Position numbers and translations under genes: made by a program. Positions 10,908 to 23,340 of a stretch of DNA of 64,000 nucleotides are shown one piece after another. This DNA comes from Physcomitrium patens (taxonomy: Eukaryota; Streptophyta; Bryopsida; Funariales; Funariaceae), in contig NC_037271.1 in the NCBI RefSeq assembly GCF_000002425.4, positions 11,912,786-11,976,785 on the forward strand. The letters are read 5' to 3'. Below the pieces are notes generated by a model, which did not search any database, was not told the DNA's origin, and saw nothing but the letters and a program-made list of their open reading frames with translations. Each line of letters begins with the position of its first letter. The stretch's first letter is position 1.

Positions 10908-12128
10908 GATATTATTATTTAGAAGTATCAATACTTCTTTCTCTTCCAATGGAATACAATAGAAAAACTAATTTTAAATCTATATCTATTAATTCTATGG
11001 TTCAACCAAGAGTTTTTCCAATTATAATTCCTTAAGATTTACAAGCAATCCCTATGCCTGACAACCTCTCTATATTTAAAGGTACTAGAGATGATGACCT
11101 ATCAGGATATGTGGAGAGGTTCATGAAACTTCTCTCAACATATTTAATTACCAATCTGGATTATTACCTTGAGTTGTTTTGAAGCATTCTAAAAGATGGA
11201 ACTTATAAATAGTATAGAAATCACTCTCCTCCTTCCAAATATTTAGAAATTGGGATATGCTCATGAGAGCAATTTTTTAAAAATTCAAACTAAAATTGGA
11301 GAAAAGTAATGCCTTCATAGCTCTCTTTTGTTTGAGATAAGGAAAAGAAGAAGAAATCATTGAATATATTTGGTAATTTGAGTTGGTAGTAATCTAATTT
11401 GTGAAAAATCTTCTTACAAATGATATCATCATCCATTTTTTTATTCAAGGATTTAATAATAAAGAAATAATTTGAAAGATCCTTAAGATAAACTGGATAA
11501 TTTAGAAAAGGCCAAGAAAATTGATCAGATAGTCAAAGACATTAATAAGCAACAAGAGCGAATGTCAAAAAAAGAAGACCATAGAATTCATAGTTTCAAT
11601 CCTATACATACTCAAAACATGGAGAATTTTCAAGGATATTTATATGAAGCTATAGAAATTTAGTTTTAATCCATAAACTACTATCGAACACCCTTAGAGG
11701 TTAGACCACCCTCCATTCTTTTTGAATTGATATACTGAAAAGATAGGAATAGATAGAAGAACAACTTTAAGAACGGAGTCTTTTAAAACTAATAAGAATT
11801 TTAAAATAAATTTTTCCAGTAAATGAAAGAAATATAAGAGCAAATGATTCTTTTAAATAAGAGTCAAAATCCAAATCAATCTTTATGTACCATAGAATCT
11901 GGTAGGCACACTTTAGGGCTTTGGTGCACTAAAAGTAGCCAATTATGACATACTAGATAATTTTACTTAAACTAGTAAAATTACTATCAATATCAAAAAA
12001 AAAAAAAAAAAAAAAACAATTATATATTCCATCTTATAAGAATCAAGATATGATAGGTTTTAATTTCGAATTCCAATCTCAAAATAATATTATTCAAAGT
12101 ATTATTTAAATTAGAGATTCTTACCCTA
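10908..12128 (+). pseudogene. TAT3 gag
   Basis: The clearest part is IPMPDNLSIFKGTRDDDLSGYVERFMKLLSTY (about 11,050-11,150), a capsid-like segment. Weak matches to the distal capsid follow near 11,270-11,460. The rest is too decayed to read. An A-run of about 20 bases lies at 11,997-12,016. The sequence ends at the 5' LTR of TAT2. Confidence 0.55.
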
Positions 12129-12872
12129 TGTATAATAGATATTAGTTTGTTTCTGTAAGATATAGGTAAAATAGACTAATAGTCTATAGAATAGTCAATT
12201 CAGAAGGATGGATGATTGATTTAGTTATTAAAACAGTTAAATTATAGTATTATGGTTAGAATCTAGAAATCATGAGTAATTATATAGGAATTGTAGAAGT
12301 TTGTTGGAGTGCCAAACTGTGATAGTCATGAGCCGGGGTAAGCTTTGTGCTACCTCTTTGTTTCTTTGTTTTTTTTGTTGTTGAAAAGTAAAGGATAGTT
12401 TCTGAATATTGAGAAGTGAGTCTGTGGAATAAATCAAAGATTGATTTATGAGTTATTGATTATATAATTGGAGCACTTAAAGATTGAATTATATAAGGAG
12501 TTATTAGAAGATTATGATTGTTGTTTATTGAGAGCTATATGTGTTTTGACAGAGGAAGTTTGTGATTACAGAAATTATGTGAATTCAGATTGTTAGAGTG
12601 AAATTTGTTATTCATGGTGTTAGATGGAAATTATTTTGTTTTGAATGGTCTTTTGAAAGTGCAAGGTTGCACATTGCACAATTCATAATGAAGGAATATT
12701 TTTACTAGAAGAAAGTATTGTAGTATTTCTTAGTGTTTCAGTGGTTCGAAATACGGTTAATTGTGTGACCCTAACAAGTAAAAATCATGCACTTAGTCTT
12801 TCCTTGTGTTCGAATTCTCATATACAAGTTTATTCTGAAAGGAATTGTAGAGTAAGTAAAATGACAATCATA
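12129..12872 (+). repeat. TAT2 5' LTR
   Basis: Begins TGTATAATAG and ends CAATCATA, 744 bp. It matches the 3' LTR at 19,544-20,281 along its length with scattered substitutions, including the shared GAGCCGGGGTAAGC block near 12,330. The final CA of each LTR appears as TA, in keeping with cytosine decay on the opposite strand. Confidence 0.9.
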
Positions 12873-12875
12873 TTT

Positions 12876-12893
12876 TGGTGCTGCTATCGGGGA
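12876..12893 (+). promoter_or_regulatory. TAT2 primer-binding site, tRNA-Asp type
   Basis: TGGTGCTGCTATCGGGGA is a more decayed version of the TAT1 site, at the same distance from the LTR end. Confidence 0.65.
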
Positions 12894-13059
12894 TAGACAA
12901 TAACATTGAGTGTTAGGAATTAACTGCCGGTTTAGTTAGATGGGAGATAGGAAGCAAATTCAATAGAATATAATGAAAGAGTATGGTTATTAAGAATGAG
13001 AACTCAACAGTGAAAAGAATACAACAGTCGAAAGAAAGAATAAAGAGATCGTAATCATG

Positions 13060-14638
13060 AAATTTGTTGCATAACAAGCAAGAACAAAAGTTAAAAAGAA
13101 ATCATTGACAAAGTTGTATTAAACCATGGTTGCATGACTGTCGATATATCCGAGTATATCTAGAAGCTGATCAACATCAAATATTTCAAAAGTATATACC
13201 GTTAGAAAAATTACCAAGAATACTCGTAAAAAATTTGGTCAATAAACTAGTATTTTCATTGAGGCCGTTAACTGCAAGTGGGAGAATCATAGAAGAATTG
13301 GATACTCCATTGGATATGTTTCTAATAACAAAAGCTTCCAATTCCGTCAAAACTGGTTTCGTAGAGTAGCATAAAATTACTCGTTAATAAGGGCCAATTT
13401 AGTGTATTTTAAAATCCATCATTTTCACCTCCAATTCAATTGAATAACTTAGTAAAGGACAATAATAGAAAATTGAAGAAACTTGAAAATTTAAAACAAT
13501 CAATTGGGAAAGGTGCCAGTTATTTTAACAAAAGATTAAGTAGAACATTATTCTCTTCAATGGCAACGAGTGGTCCAACGGTTCCAATAACAATACAAAT
13601 AGATGACATGAGTGATCGCACAATGAGCATGGCTCCATTACCTACTTTAAGAGGTTTTTTGGATGTGGATCCCAATCAATATTTGTCTCAATTTTTGACA
13701 GTATGTGTAGCCGATAATGGAAGAACCAAAGATATTTGGTTATGATGGTTGCCAACAACCTTAAAAGATATAGCATTTGAATGGTACAATCGTCAACTAG
13801 TGGATCAATTTTTCAATTGAGAAGCATTGAAGAATGCATTTTTAATCCATTTTCGCCCAATTGGTTTTGAGATTCAACTTCGAGAAAGATTAATGACTAA
13901 CAAAATGGATCCAGAAGAGGCAGTGGAATTATACTACGGTCGTGTTGCAGATATACTCCGTAAATGGCCAAATCACCAAATGCCAAAGACTTTTGTATTA
14001 TCTATATTAATCTACGGATTGCATCCATCCGAACTAAAAATGTTTGTAAAAGAGGCTCAACCAAATACGGTAATTGCATCTCTTAATAGAGCCAAGGTTT
14101 GGGAGGAATACGGTTATGATCAGTTTTTAACTACCGGTGCCACAATGATTCTAGTTCAAGGGAGTTATCAAAATCCGACTTACGAATCAATGGGTAGTTA
14201 TCCACGGATATTAGAAACACTGGCCAATTCTAGTGCCAATATTCAGGGGACAATTAATGTCACCCCATTACAAGCTATACCACTGAACGTGACAACAGCG
14301 TATGTTCCATATTTTTTGAATCAATAACAAGCATTAAATATGGCAGCGTTACCATTAATACCAGCCTCAAAAGATTACAATGAAACCTTGTTATTGAACT
14401 GGACAAAGAAAATGGAAGAAATGACTGTTAATATGGCCAAGGATAAGGAGAAGAGGCACAAGTCCACCAATACTATGACCAATGTATGGTGTAGTCCTTG
14501 TAAGAGCCATGGTCATTTGGTAACAGAATGCCTTTAATCCTCACAAATAATGAGTCAATGTACATTTTGCGAAGGAAAGCACTTAACAGCTAATTATTGG
14601 AATTGACAAAGATAACAACAATTCAGTAATCAGATGAT
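13060..14638 (+). pseudogene. TAT2 gag, capsid part and first zinc knuckle
   Basis: Matches TAT1 gag: PLEKLPRILVKNLV (13,200), PLDMFLI, then VPITIQIDDMSDRTMSMAPLPTLRGFLDVDPNQYLSQFL (13,580-13,700). A long open stretch at 13,827-14,327 carries FLIHFRPIGFE, AVELYYGRVADILRKWP and PSELKMFVKEAQ. A zinc knuckle WCSPCKSHGHLVTEC lies near 14,490, with decayed remnants of a second just after. Stops at 13,743 and 13,819 are TGG to TGA type. The gene is interrupted by the solo LTR at 14,639 and resumes at 15,984. Confidence 0.8.
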
Positions 14639-15983
14639 AGTCGTATGGCATGATTTGCTATCTGAGAATACACCAGGTATCTAGCTATAGAGAGTGTAGC
14701 TTAAACCTTTATTCAAATCTTATCTTAGCTTCCAAAACTCCTTTATTTTGCATAAAACTCAAAATATAACAAAATCCCTTCAAAACATATTTTTCCCACA
14801 AAGGGTTTTCTTTTTTTAAACTTTAGAAATTCATAATTCTTGATCTAACTGTTCAATTTGTCTCAAATTTATAGAATAAGTTGAATTCACCCTTAGTTTT
14901 TATTACAAAAAAAAAAAAAAAAAAAAAAAACTGTAAATTCACTTCCAATCTTTTGGCATCTAAGAAACCCTAGTAGATGCTCTAAACCCTAATTTACAAG
15001 CACCTAAGTACTATTTTCTTAATCTCTCAAGAATCCAATACTCAAATTTCATCAAACTTATATAAAAAGTTTACTAACATGAATTTACACATTTTCTAAA
15101 ATTTTGAGCCAAAAGCTTGTCAAATTTCTCAAGATATAGCTCAAGACACAACCACTAGTAAATCAGGTCACTTACTATCCTTACATTGCATGTGCTGACT
15201 TCAAAATCCAATAACTCATTCAATTCGACTTAGAATCCAACAAATAGTGTACAAAAAATGTAGTTGCAAAAGTTTTCTCTCTAGTCGCGGTCGCAGATCC
15301 TCAATTGCCTTCTGTATGTGTGCGTTATGTCAAAAATAGTGACAGTAGCTCCCAAATCAACACCTTAACTTTGAGTGCCTATATCTCCTTCATATAGACT
15401 CCAAATCATATAAGATTTGTACCAAAACTATAGCCAAAAACCTAAAATTGCTGACTCTAGCCTTTAAATCTCAAGTAGCTCCAAAAAAACTCACCCTAAT
15501 CTCTAATATGGCCTCGGGCAGCCTCCTCAAAGCTCATTGGTCATGATTTTTGACCAATAGGAACGGAGATTTTCATCATCCATCTCCATCCATCTATATT
15601 GGTGCCCTAATTATTTCCTTTGCTACCAAAACCCTTCTTTAATCCTTTTTCTTGTAAGATTTACATAATTTATGCTCTAAACACCAATTAAAAGAAGCAA
15701 AATAAGTTTCCAAAGGTCACCAATGTCTAGCAAAGGTGACTCTAAATATTTAGAAGTTACTATCAACCAAAACCAATCTTCAAAGCCACTATCAAAAAGT
15801 AATTAAAGTTATATAAATTCTATAGTAATCTTTTCAAACAACCTCTTCTCAAGGAAATAATCAAATTATATTCTACAACCAACTAAAATCTATTAACATG
15901 GCTCTCACCATGTTATTTAGTAAATTATATATTAAGTATATAATTACATTATTTTTATATAATAGCCGAACGACAACATGACA
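14639..15983 (-). mobile_element. Solo LTR, S family, copy 2, inserted in TAT2 gag
   Basis: Reverse-complement copy of the block at 3,630-4,966. On the minus strand it starts TGTCATGTTGTCGTTCGGC and ends ATACGACT. TAT2 gag homology stops at 14,638 and resumes at about 15,984 when compared with the uninterrupted TAT1 copy (7,960-8,000). A 23-base A-run lies at about 14,907-14,929, where copy 1 has a T-run. The target duplication is uncertain (ATGAT against ATAAA). Confidence 0.75.
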
Positions 15984-17060
15984 CCATAAACCCACCTATT
16001 CAGTGAGAAGTCAATCAAGTTCAAACGAAAAATATATTTGGATAGAATAAAAATCGATCTAATCAACAAAATCAAGCATTCAATAACTTTCAAAGTTCAA
16101 ATTTTAATCAGAGGTCTGCATCAAACCCCCAAAACTATGGAAAGAAGCAGCAGAGATATCAGCAATATGATCCACCGGCATCATCAAACCAAGTACCCTC
16201 TGTACCAACAGGACAACCAAGATCATTTTCTAACCCTACGTGGAACAAGTCTAATAGGTATATACCGGTGGAGACATCCTATATACTAGATGAGGGGTGC
16301 AAGAAGACCACTTTGTTATTTCCATTGTAGACAAATTAGTCATTATGCTAGTGAATGTCCAAATCCCCGAGCCAGTGATGATTATGTGCCAGTGTATGGA
16401 AATTACAAACAGCCAAGGCATACTTATCAGCAATGTAATGTTCCATTGAATTTCAATAATTAGGATCAGTAGATCCAAAACCAAAGAAAAATGGAGGAGA
16501 TAAATCAAGGTCCTCAAGATTGTATAATAAATTAGATGGAATGTATCTAAGTCGTTCTTACCAAGAGTCAGCAAAAGGAGAAAGGACAAATTCAACATTT
16601 TGGTGAGCTTGAAGTAAAAGGCCAATTTAACCCAATTACGGGGATATCCAATCCAGGTCCTATTATGGACCTCTTACCCAGTATGAAACTAGACTCGATT
16701 CGACAATCCAATGAGGTTCCGAATATGGAGGCTTCGGTTCCATTTCAAGATGTTTCGTTCTCTATGCAGTTTCAAAAAATGTCTTATCCATTGAAAGATC
16801 CTCTCAGGAATACAAATTCTAAGGAAGCTCTAGCTATTATTCCAATTCTAAATCAAGGGAGGAAGAATATCTTACCTCTTGGAATTAAACTCAATCTAAT
16901 GAAAAGAAAGAGGGCATTGGAAATTATCTTAAATATGAAATATTATGATATTTTGAAGGATCTAGATGCTATTCGGCCTTCCATATCTATTAAGCAACTT
17001 CTAGCGGTTGTACCAAAGTACTGTTCTACATTGAATTCATCGTTAACATGGCATAGATAA
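15984..17060 (+). pseudogene. TAT2 gag, later zinc knuckles and linker
   Basis: Continues the gag of 13,060-14,638. CYFHCRQISHYASEC (16,310-16,355) and a decayed YGNYKQPRHTYQQC follow. The linker then runs through KGQFNPITGISNPG and LLPSMKLD, ending with KLNLMKRKRALEIILNM and YDILKDLDAIRPS as in TAT1. The segment 16,550-16,740 resembles part of the GYP6 LTR. Confidence 0.75.
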
Positions 17061-17700
17061 TACAATAAGAAAGTTTGTGAAGTCAGTTTGAACCTTGATC
17101 CAACTGCATTAACCATCGATGTTTTGATTGACGGTATTATGATCTCGAGTATTCAGGTGGATGGTGGTTCCAGCGTCAATTTAATAAACACTGATACAAT
17201 GGATGCTTTAGATTTGAAATACTTAGTACCTACAGCATTGGTATTAAGGATGATAGATCATAGCCGGATTAAACCGATGGATATTTTACGGAGTGTTCAA
17301 ACTATAATTGCCGATATTGCATATGAAATCGACTATATTGTCTTTCGGTTATAACATTCGACTTTATCATATCCAATTTTATTAGAATGACCTTGGCTTT
17401 ATTAAGCAAAGATCAAGAACGATTGGAGTGGAGATACTTTGACAATTGGCAAGGGCAGAGAAAAAATGATGTTACAAATGTATCTAGTATACTATCACAG
17501 GGAGTCTCAATTTTCAGCATCTGAATTGACGTTGGACGATGAGCTTAGGTTTGATAATGACATAGTAGCATCGATTATGGAGGAACTCGTGGAAGCAACC
17601 CAACACCCTGGAGTGGTATACGAATGTGGAGGTCGGAGGGTGTACTTGATATACCCGTTGGATTTGGAAATCTCTAATAAAGTTAATATTGATTAGATGA
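17061..17700 (+). pseudogene. TAT2 aspartic protease and following linker
   Basis: The active-site region reads IQVDGGSSVNLIN (about 17,150), then LVLRMIDHSRIKPMDIL and YEIDYIVFRL, followed by a TAA. A stop and shift separate it from an 85-codon open stretch at 17,439-17,696. That stretch (GREKMMLQMYLV and an acidic tail) corresponds to TAT1 9,440-9,590 and leads towards the polymerase. Confidence 0.8.
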
Positions 17701-17949
17701 CCAAGTATGATATGCACCATGTGAGTGCCCTGGACATAGGATTTAGTACTTTGTACATGTCAAACTTACTGACTGATTTTAAATCAACTTGGGAGTTGAA
17801 ATAGAACATTGCCACTGCACCTTTATGTCAAACTATCAACTTGGCGACCATAGTAGAGCCTCGAACAATTAAGGTCTACAAAGGTATTAAAGAATAGGAG
17901 TTGGCCTACTAGACAAAAAATTTCTTACATCATAAATCCACTTTTGCTT

Positions 17950-18920
17950 GGATTTATGATAATCTAAAAGGTATTTCCGCTGAAGTTTGTGAGCATTGTA
18001 TCATTTTAGAGGAGAATGTTAAATCAATACGGCAGAGGCAACATTGCCTTAATCCTAAATATTCCCTCATAGTGAAGGAGAAATTGAACAAGCTTCTTGC
18101 AATTGATTTTATTTACCTGATACTCAAGAGTGAGTGGGTTTTTCTAATCATGATGGTACCGAAAAAGAATAAAAAAATCCAAATTTGTCAAGATTTCCAA
18201 AAACTTAATGCAGCCACCAAGAAAGATTACTTCCCATTACCTTGTACGGATAATATATTAGATGCCATAGCAGGTCACGAATGTTATTCGTTCTTCGATG
18301 GATTTTTTAGATATAATTAAGTTCAAATTGCACCAGAAGACCAACTGAAGACAACTTTTACTATGGATTGGGGCACATTTGCTTATTACATGATGCTTTT
18401 TGGGTTATGTAATGCCCCAGCCACGTTTTAGAGAGTAATGACTCAGGCTTTCCAAGACTATCTCTAGATGTTTATGGCAATCTGTTTAGATGATTTTTGT
18501 GCATTTAGTAGAAAACAAGATCATCTTAATTATTTGAGTAAATGTTTGGCTTGGTGCGTTAAGTTTGGAATATCGTTAAACTCGGATAAGTATCAATTTG
18601 GTGTTCCATCCAAAAAATCATTGAGACATATCATCTCTAGCCATGGTATTGCTACGGATCCTGATAAAGTGTAACATATAATGAACTTGTCTAAACTAGA
18701 GATGGTCTTTTGTGTTCGGGGGTTTGTCATCCATGTCAATTATTATTGCCACTTTATTTGTTCATTTACAGTTATTTGTCAACCTTTAACAAACTTACTA
18801 AAGAAACCTCCATCAAATATGACTAGTTCCCTGTAGACCATGGAGTGTACCATAGCTTTTGAGGCATTAAAATCAAAATTGGTCTCTGTTCCAATATTGT
18901 TGGCACTTTGAATGGACTCA
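17950..18920 (+). pseudogene. TAT2 reverse transcriptase, C-terminus and RNase H missing
   Basis: Fingers: KEKLNKLLAIDFIYLI and MVPKKNKKIQICQDFQKLNAATKKDYFPLP (18,072-18,240). Palm: FAYYMMLFGLCNAPATF, and the catalytic segment reads AICLDDFCAFS (18,480), C-L-D-D in place of the usual YVDD or YLDD. The connection segment HIISSHGIATDPDKV ends with a stop at 18,672, and weak homology runs to LVSVPILLAL near 18,910. Beyond that, no RNase H is found and the sequence matches the 3' untranslated region shared with TAT1. Confidence 0.85.
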
Positions 18921-19203
18921 AGATAGACCTAGGTATGGTATAAGTGCATCAGGGTGTAGAGGCGGCTGAAAAGATAGTTAGTGATTATTAATGTGTCAGA
19001 TGGGACGGGGGTGAGAAGCGAATAGTATAAGTAATATGTTGTCATTATCACCAAGTAGTAAGAAAATAGGAGTGGGACACCAGTTAGAGGTCATTCTTGT
19101 ATTATTATGGATTTTTTTTTTCTAAGATTGCCATTTCTTGTGTTTCTTGTATATTTGAGAGTAGTAATTCCAGTTAAGAGTTAACAGTGAGGAGTCGATG
19201 ACA

Positions 19204-19543
19204 AGTGTCGATTGAAGATGTTCTAGTATGGATGAGTTAGTAGCAGCATCAATTAGAACTCCGTAATGTCTAAGTTTTGAAACTGGAGGCTCAAGTCTAT
19301 GAATTAGGAGAGTATAATGAAGATCTTTCAAACCAATTGAGGAAGGAGTCGATGGACGGATTGGATGAGGAGGAAGATTTGCATTTAGAACCAGATTTGA
19401 TGGAATCCACATTCGATAATGCAACAAATAATCAATTAGCTGGGCTAGAAGAAATAATAACTTTGTAGAATTTTGTTAAATAGTTTTTAGATAGGAATCA
19501 ATTGTGTGTTTGCAAGGACAGTGCACAGATAGGAATGGAGCTA
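19204..19543 (+). pseudogene. TAT2 extra 3' reading frame
   Basis: Same frame as TAT1 10,438-10,771. It reads EDVLVWMS**QHQLELRNV*VLKLEAQVYELGEYNEDLSNQL, then an acidic run and ESTFDNATNNQLAGLEEIITL, a TAG, NFVK, a TAG and FLDRNQL up to the 3' LTR. The stretch 19,277-19,468 is open for 63 codons. The likely coiled-coil and acidic character is visible, but there is no known domain. It is separate from pol in position. Confidence 0.55.
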
Positions 19544-20281
19544 TGTAGAATAGATATTAGTTCATTTCTGTAAGATATTGATAAAATAGACTAATAGTCC
19601 ATAGAATAGTCAGTTCAGAATAATTGATTTAGTTATTAAATGCGGTTAATTACAAGATTACAGTTAAAATCTAGAAATCAGAGCAATTATATAAGAGTTA
19701 TAGAAGTTTGTTGGAGTGTCAGACTATGATAGTCATGAGCCGGGGTAAGCTTGGTGCTACCTCTTTGTTTCTTTATTTTCTTTGTTGTTGAAAAATAATG
19801 GATAGTTTTTGAATATTGAGAAGTGAGTCTGTGGAATAAATTAGAGATTGATTTATGAGTTATTGATTATATAATTGGAACACTGAGTGATTGAATTATA
19901 TGAGGAGTTATTGAAAGATTATAATTGTTGTTTATTGAGAACTATATGTGTTTCTATAGAGGAAGTTTGTGATAACAGAAATTATTTAAATTCAAATTAT
20001 TGGAATGAAGTCTGTTATTCATGGTGTTGGATGGAAATTATTGTGTTTTGAGCGGACTTTTGAAAGTGCAGGATTGTACACTGTTATTATCAGTTGATGA
20101 AGGAGTATTGTTACTGAGAGAAAACATTGTAGTGTTTCTTCATGTTTCTGTGGTTCGAAATACGGTTAATTGTGTGATCCTAACAAGTAAAACTCATGCA
20201 CTTAGTTTTTCTTTATGTTCAAATTCTCCTATACAAGTTTATTCTGAAAGAAATTTTAGAATAAGTAAAATGACAATCATA
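19544..20281 (+). repeat. TAT2 3' LTR
   Basis: Begins TGTAGAATAG after GGAATGGAGCTA, ends CAATCATA, 738 bp. It pairs with the 5' LTR at 12,129. TAT3 sequence resumes immediately after. Confidence 0.9.
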
Positions 20282-21042
20282 CTCCATTTAAATGATCTTG
20301 GCCTAATTTGTTTTATGATTATCATAATAATTTTTAAATTCAATATCTTCCCTAAGGATCAAACACACAAAGAAAGTTTATTCCATTAAGTATTAATCAA
20401 TCTCAATATGGCCAACAAAACAAAAGCCAAAATACATAAGATCTAAAGTATTTGGAAATAGAAAGTGAAGAATAAGGTTTTCAATACATTAAAGACCAAT
20501 CATCGTTTTCTTATACACATTACATCTATCATAAGGAAATTCCTAGTAAGGTTAAAGGGCTTCCTAATAATCTAACATTGGTAATTATGACCAGATCTAA
20601 ATATACTAGCTTTCCTCGTTAATTTCAATAAAAAGTAAAAATAATTTAGAAGATTTTCTTTATTTCTTTGATTTTAAAAAAGCTACAAAAGATGCAATGG
20701 ATAACATGAAAAAATCAGGACAAATATACCATGTTTTAGAATCCACTACCACTTCAAAAATTAAGATAATAAAGAAAAAAATCCTTGTGGAAAAATTCCT
20801 CTTTATAGAAGAGTTGGAAGGTTTGAGAACCAGAATAAGATATTTTAATATCTTCAAATGAGGATGATCTAAAAAGAATCTTATCATTTGTAGAAAGACT
20901 TAAAAAAAATTAAGGCAAATATAACTATTGCTCAATTATTAGAGGTATCTCTAAAAATGAGAAGAGTTTTTATAACAAGCATATCTATTAAAAGATATCA
21001 AAGATCTAAGAAAAAAATCCAAGTCCATGTAAAAAAATTCAA
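20282..21042 (+). pseudogene. TAT3 gag-protease linker
   Basis: Low-complexity, stop-rich sequence. Near 20,910-20,970 it reads KLKKIKANITIAQLLEVSLKMRR. This matches in position and pattern the conserved segment just ahead of the protease in TAT1 and TAT2 (DVIQPSITMKQLLAV). This shows that the flanks of TAT2 belong to one element. Confidence 0.5.
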
Positions 21043-21960
21043 ATGGTACAAAAAGTGAAGAAAATTGAATTAGAAGTTTTAATAATTAATAAGATCATTC
21101 TCTATACAATTGTAGATAGAAGTAGTAGTTTAAATATAATGCCTATACAAACAATGAAGAAGTTGGACCTTAATATAACTGTCCCTTCTTCCTATGTAAT
21201 TAACATGGTTAATCAAAGCCAAGACACCCCTCTAGACCAAATTAAAGGTTGTAGGATAATAACAAGTAGTAAGAAGTATTTTCTCACTTTTCATATTATT
21301 CATATGGATCTAAGTAGGAATTCTTATCTACTACTATTAGATAGACCTTGGCTAAAGGCGACTAAAGCAAAGATTGATTGGGGTGGAAAAAAAATCTCAC
21401 ATCATTTATGATCCATCAAAAAATCTTATGAAGATCTTTATTTAATTCCAAAGGTTATTACTAGAAAGAATTTCTACTAGTTCTAATGATGATAAAATTC
21501 ATATTCATCAACCTAAGAAAGGATTGAAGAAAAAATAAGATTTGTTAATTTGAAAAAAGATGAATAGACTCAATCTAAAATAGTCAAATCTATCGCATTT
21601 AATTGCATCTGCTCTAGATTATATGATTGAGAGGATGATAGGAAATTTATCCAATGATTAGCAAAACATCCTACTTCAAGTGCAAATGAAGTAATGATTG
21701 TTAGTTTCATAGAAGATTTTGCTACTTGGCAAAACAATGAAGTAGATGTAGATTTAGCAACATTAGTAGATGACATAAAGTTTGAAAATATCTTTGGAAT
21801 GAAATTTGATGGTACTCAAGGTCAAGACTTAGAGGACGTAAATGAAGAGATTGATCTTAATCCACTTAATAATTTAAACAAGCTTCCAATGGCCTTACAG
21901 TTGGAATTGATGTGGCTATCTAATCACAAATTTCAAACAATTGATATAGAAGCTCCATAA
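21043..21960 (+). pseudogene. TAT3 aspartic protease and linker
   Basis: The 122-codon open stretch 21,043-21,411 reads ILYTIVDRSSSLNIMPIQTMKKLDL, with D-R-S-S-S at the active site, SYVINMVNQSQDTP and LLLDRPWLKATKAKIDWG, the retropepsin C-terminal signature. A second open stretch, 21,694-21,960, has the acidic linker and ends LNKLPMALQLELMWLSNHKFQ. Both fit a gypsy polyprotein. Confidence 0.75.
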
Positions 21961-22079
21961 AACAAGTTCATGTACACAACCTTGACTACAAACTAATGGA
22001 TGTGTCTTTGGAAAATAAGGATTCAAACTCATCAAAGTAAAAAATCAATTGATAGAAGATGAATTGACAAATTATAAGT

Positions 22080-22324
22080 AATTAATTATAGATTGTAAGG
22101 ATTTATTTGCATGGTCTTACAAGGATCTTAAGAATATACTTCTAGAAATAGCTCAATATAAAATCATTCTTTTGAATTCAATTCTTGTGAGGCAAAAAGA
22201 AAGAAGAATGAATACTAATCTTTAATTAATTGTCAAGGCAGAATTAGAAAAATTCCTTCAAGCCAAGTTTAATCAACTTGTGGAGATTGTGGATTGAGTT
22301 TTATTATGGTATTTGGTAAAAACC

Positions 22325-22369
<45 letters not shown>

Positions 22370-22985
22370 TTGAGTATATATAGATTATATGAAATTTAAT
22401 AAATACATTCAAAAGAATCATTTTTTTTCATTTATTAATACCATTTTAGAAGAATTGGCAAATCATGAACTTTATACATTTATGGACGGATATTCATGAT
22501 ACAATCAAATATCCATAGCCTAAGAAGACCACCATAAAATTATTTTTACTACACTTTATGACACCTTCATCTATGTAGTCATGCCTTTTGGACTTTGCAA
22601 TGCTCTAACAACATTTCAAAGAGCAATGTCATATGCCTTTCAGATCTCTTATACAAATCAATCACAATTTTTATTGATGATTTTAGCACCCAATCTTCTA
22701 AAATAATACATCATGATTGTATAAGGACTAATCTTCAAAGGTGTTGAAAAGCTAAGATAGTATTAAATCCTGATAAAATATTCCAAGTAATTAAAAGAAG
22801 AGTTTTATTAAGATATATAGAGTCAAAAAATGATAAAAAAACTTGATCCAAAGAAAGCGAAGGTAATTGTAGAATTAATTCCTCTTTCAACGGTGAAGGA
22901 GGTATAAAAAATCTTAGGACCCATTGGATGGTATAGAAAAGTCATATAAGATTATGCTACACTTTCCATGCCTATAACTCTACTA
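22080..22985 (+). pseudogene. TAT3 reverse transcriptase
   Basis: DCKDLFAWSYKDLKNI and VKAELEKFLQAKFNQLVEIVD cover the fingers. A run of 42 A (22,326-22,367) replaces the expected lysine codons of the KKNGK motif. Then come RVYIDYMKFNKYIQKN, HELYTFMDGYS, and MPFGLCNALTTFQRAM (22,580-22,625). The catalytic pair is not readable. The tether LDPKKAKVIVELIPLSTVKEV and LGPIGWYRKVI ends the domain. Confidence 0.75.
22326..22367 (+). repeat. A42 homopolymer inside reverse transcriptase
   Basis: Forty-two consecutive A residues. Reverse transcriptase homology continues on both sides, so this is an expanded lysine-codon run and not a retrotransposon tail. Confidence 0.9.
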
Positions 22986-23049
22986 ATATAGAAAGAGATA
23001 AAATTTAAGTAGGAAGAAAGATACCAAGATGCATTTGATACTTAAAAAA

Positions 23050-23340
23050 AAAAAAAAATAGTACCTTCTTGATTTTAAGATCCCTTCACATACTATGTGA
23101 TGCTTTATTAGTGGCAATAGGAAGCACTTTGTGTCAAGCAATTAAATAGAAAGGCAAAGACTATTCCATAACCTTTGAGATGAAGCAATTTAATCTGATA
23201 GAAAGAAATTATATTACAACAGAACCAGAATGCTTTACTATGGTTTTTTCCATCAAGAAGTTTAGATAATATCATTTTTTAAATCTGATAGTATTTTTTT
23301 AAAATCATATAGCAATCAAATATCTTATTAATTAGGAAAA
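23050..23340 (+). pseudogene. TAT3 RNase H
   Basis: Reads CDALLVAIGSTLCQAIK, then DYSITFEMKQFNLIERNYITTEPECFTMVFSIKKFR. This is the gypsy RNase H pattern with an Asp near the start and a Glu before CFTMVF. It is broken by stops. Confidence 0.65.

Larger units (their letters stand above)
12129..20281 (+). mobile_element. TAT2: nearly complete but non-autonomous Ty3/gypsy element
   Basis: Both LTRs are present (12,129-12,872 and 19,544-20,281), with a tRNA-Asp-type primer site (12,876). Inside are gag, linker, protease, most of the reverse transcriptase and the extra 3' reading frame. RNase H and integrase are missing: the polymerase ends near 18,900 and passes into 3' untranslated sequence. 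A solo LTR sits in gag at 14,639-15,983. Possible target duplications are CCCTA (12,124) and CTCCA (20,282), differing by two transitions. Confidence 0.85.

Noticed and set aside
22326..22367. Poly(A) tail of a LINE or processed transcript
   Set aside because: The reverse transcriptase of TAT3 runs straight through it and there is no target duplication.
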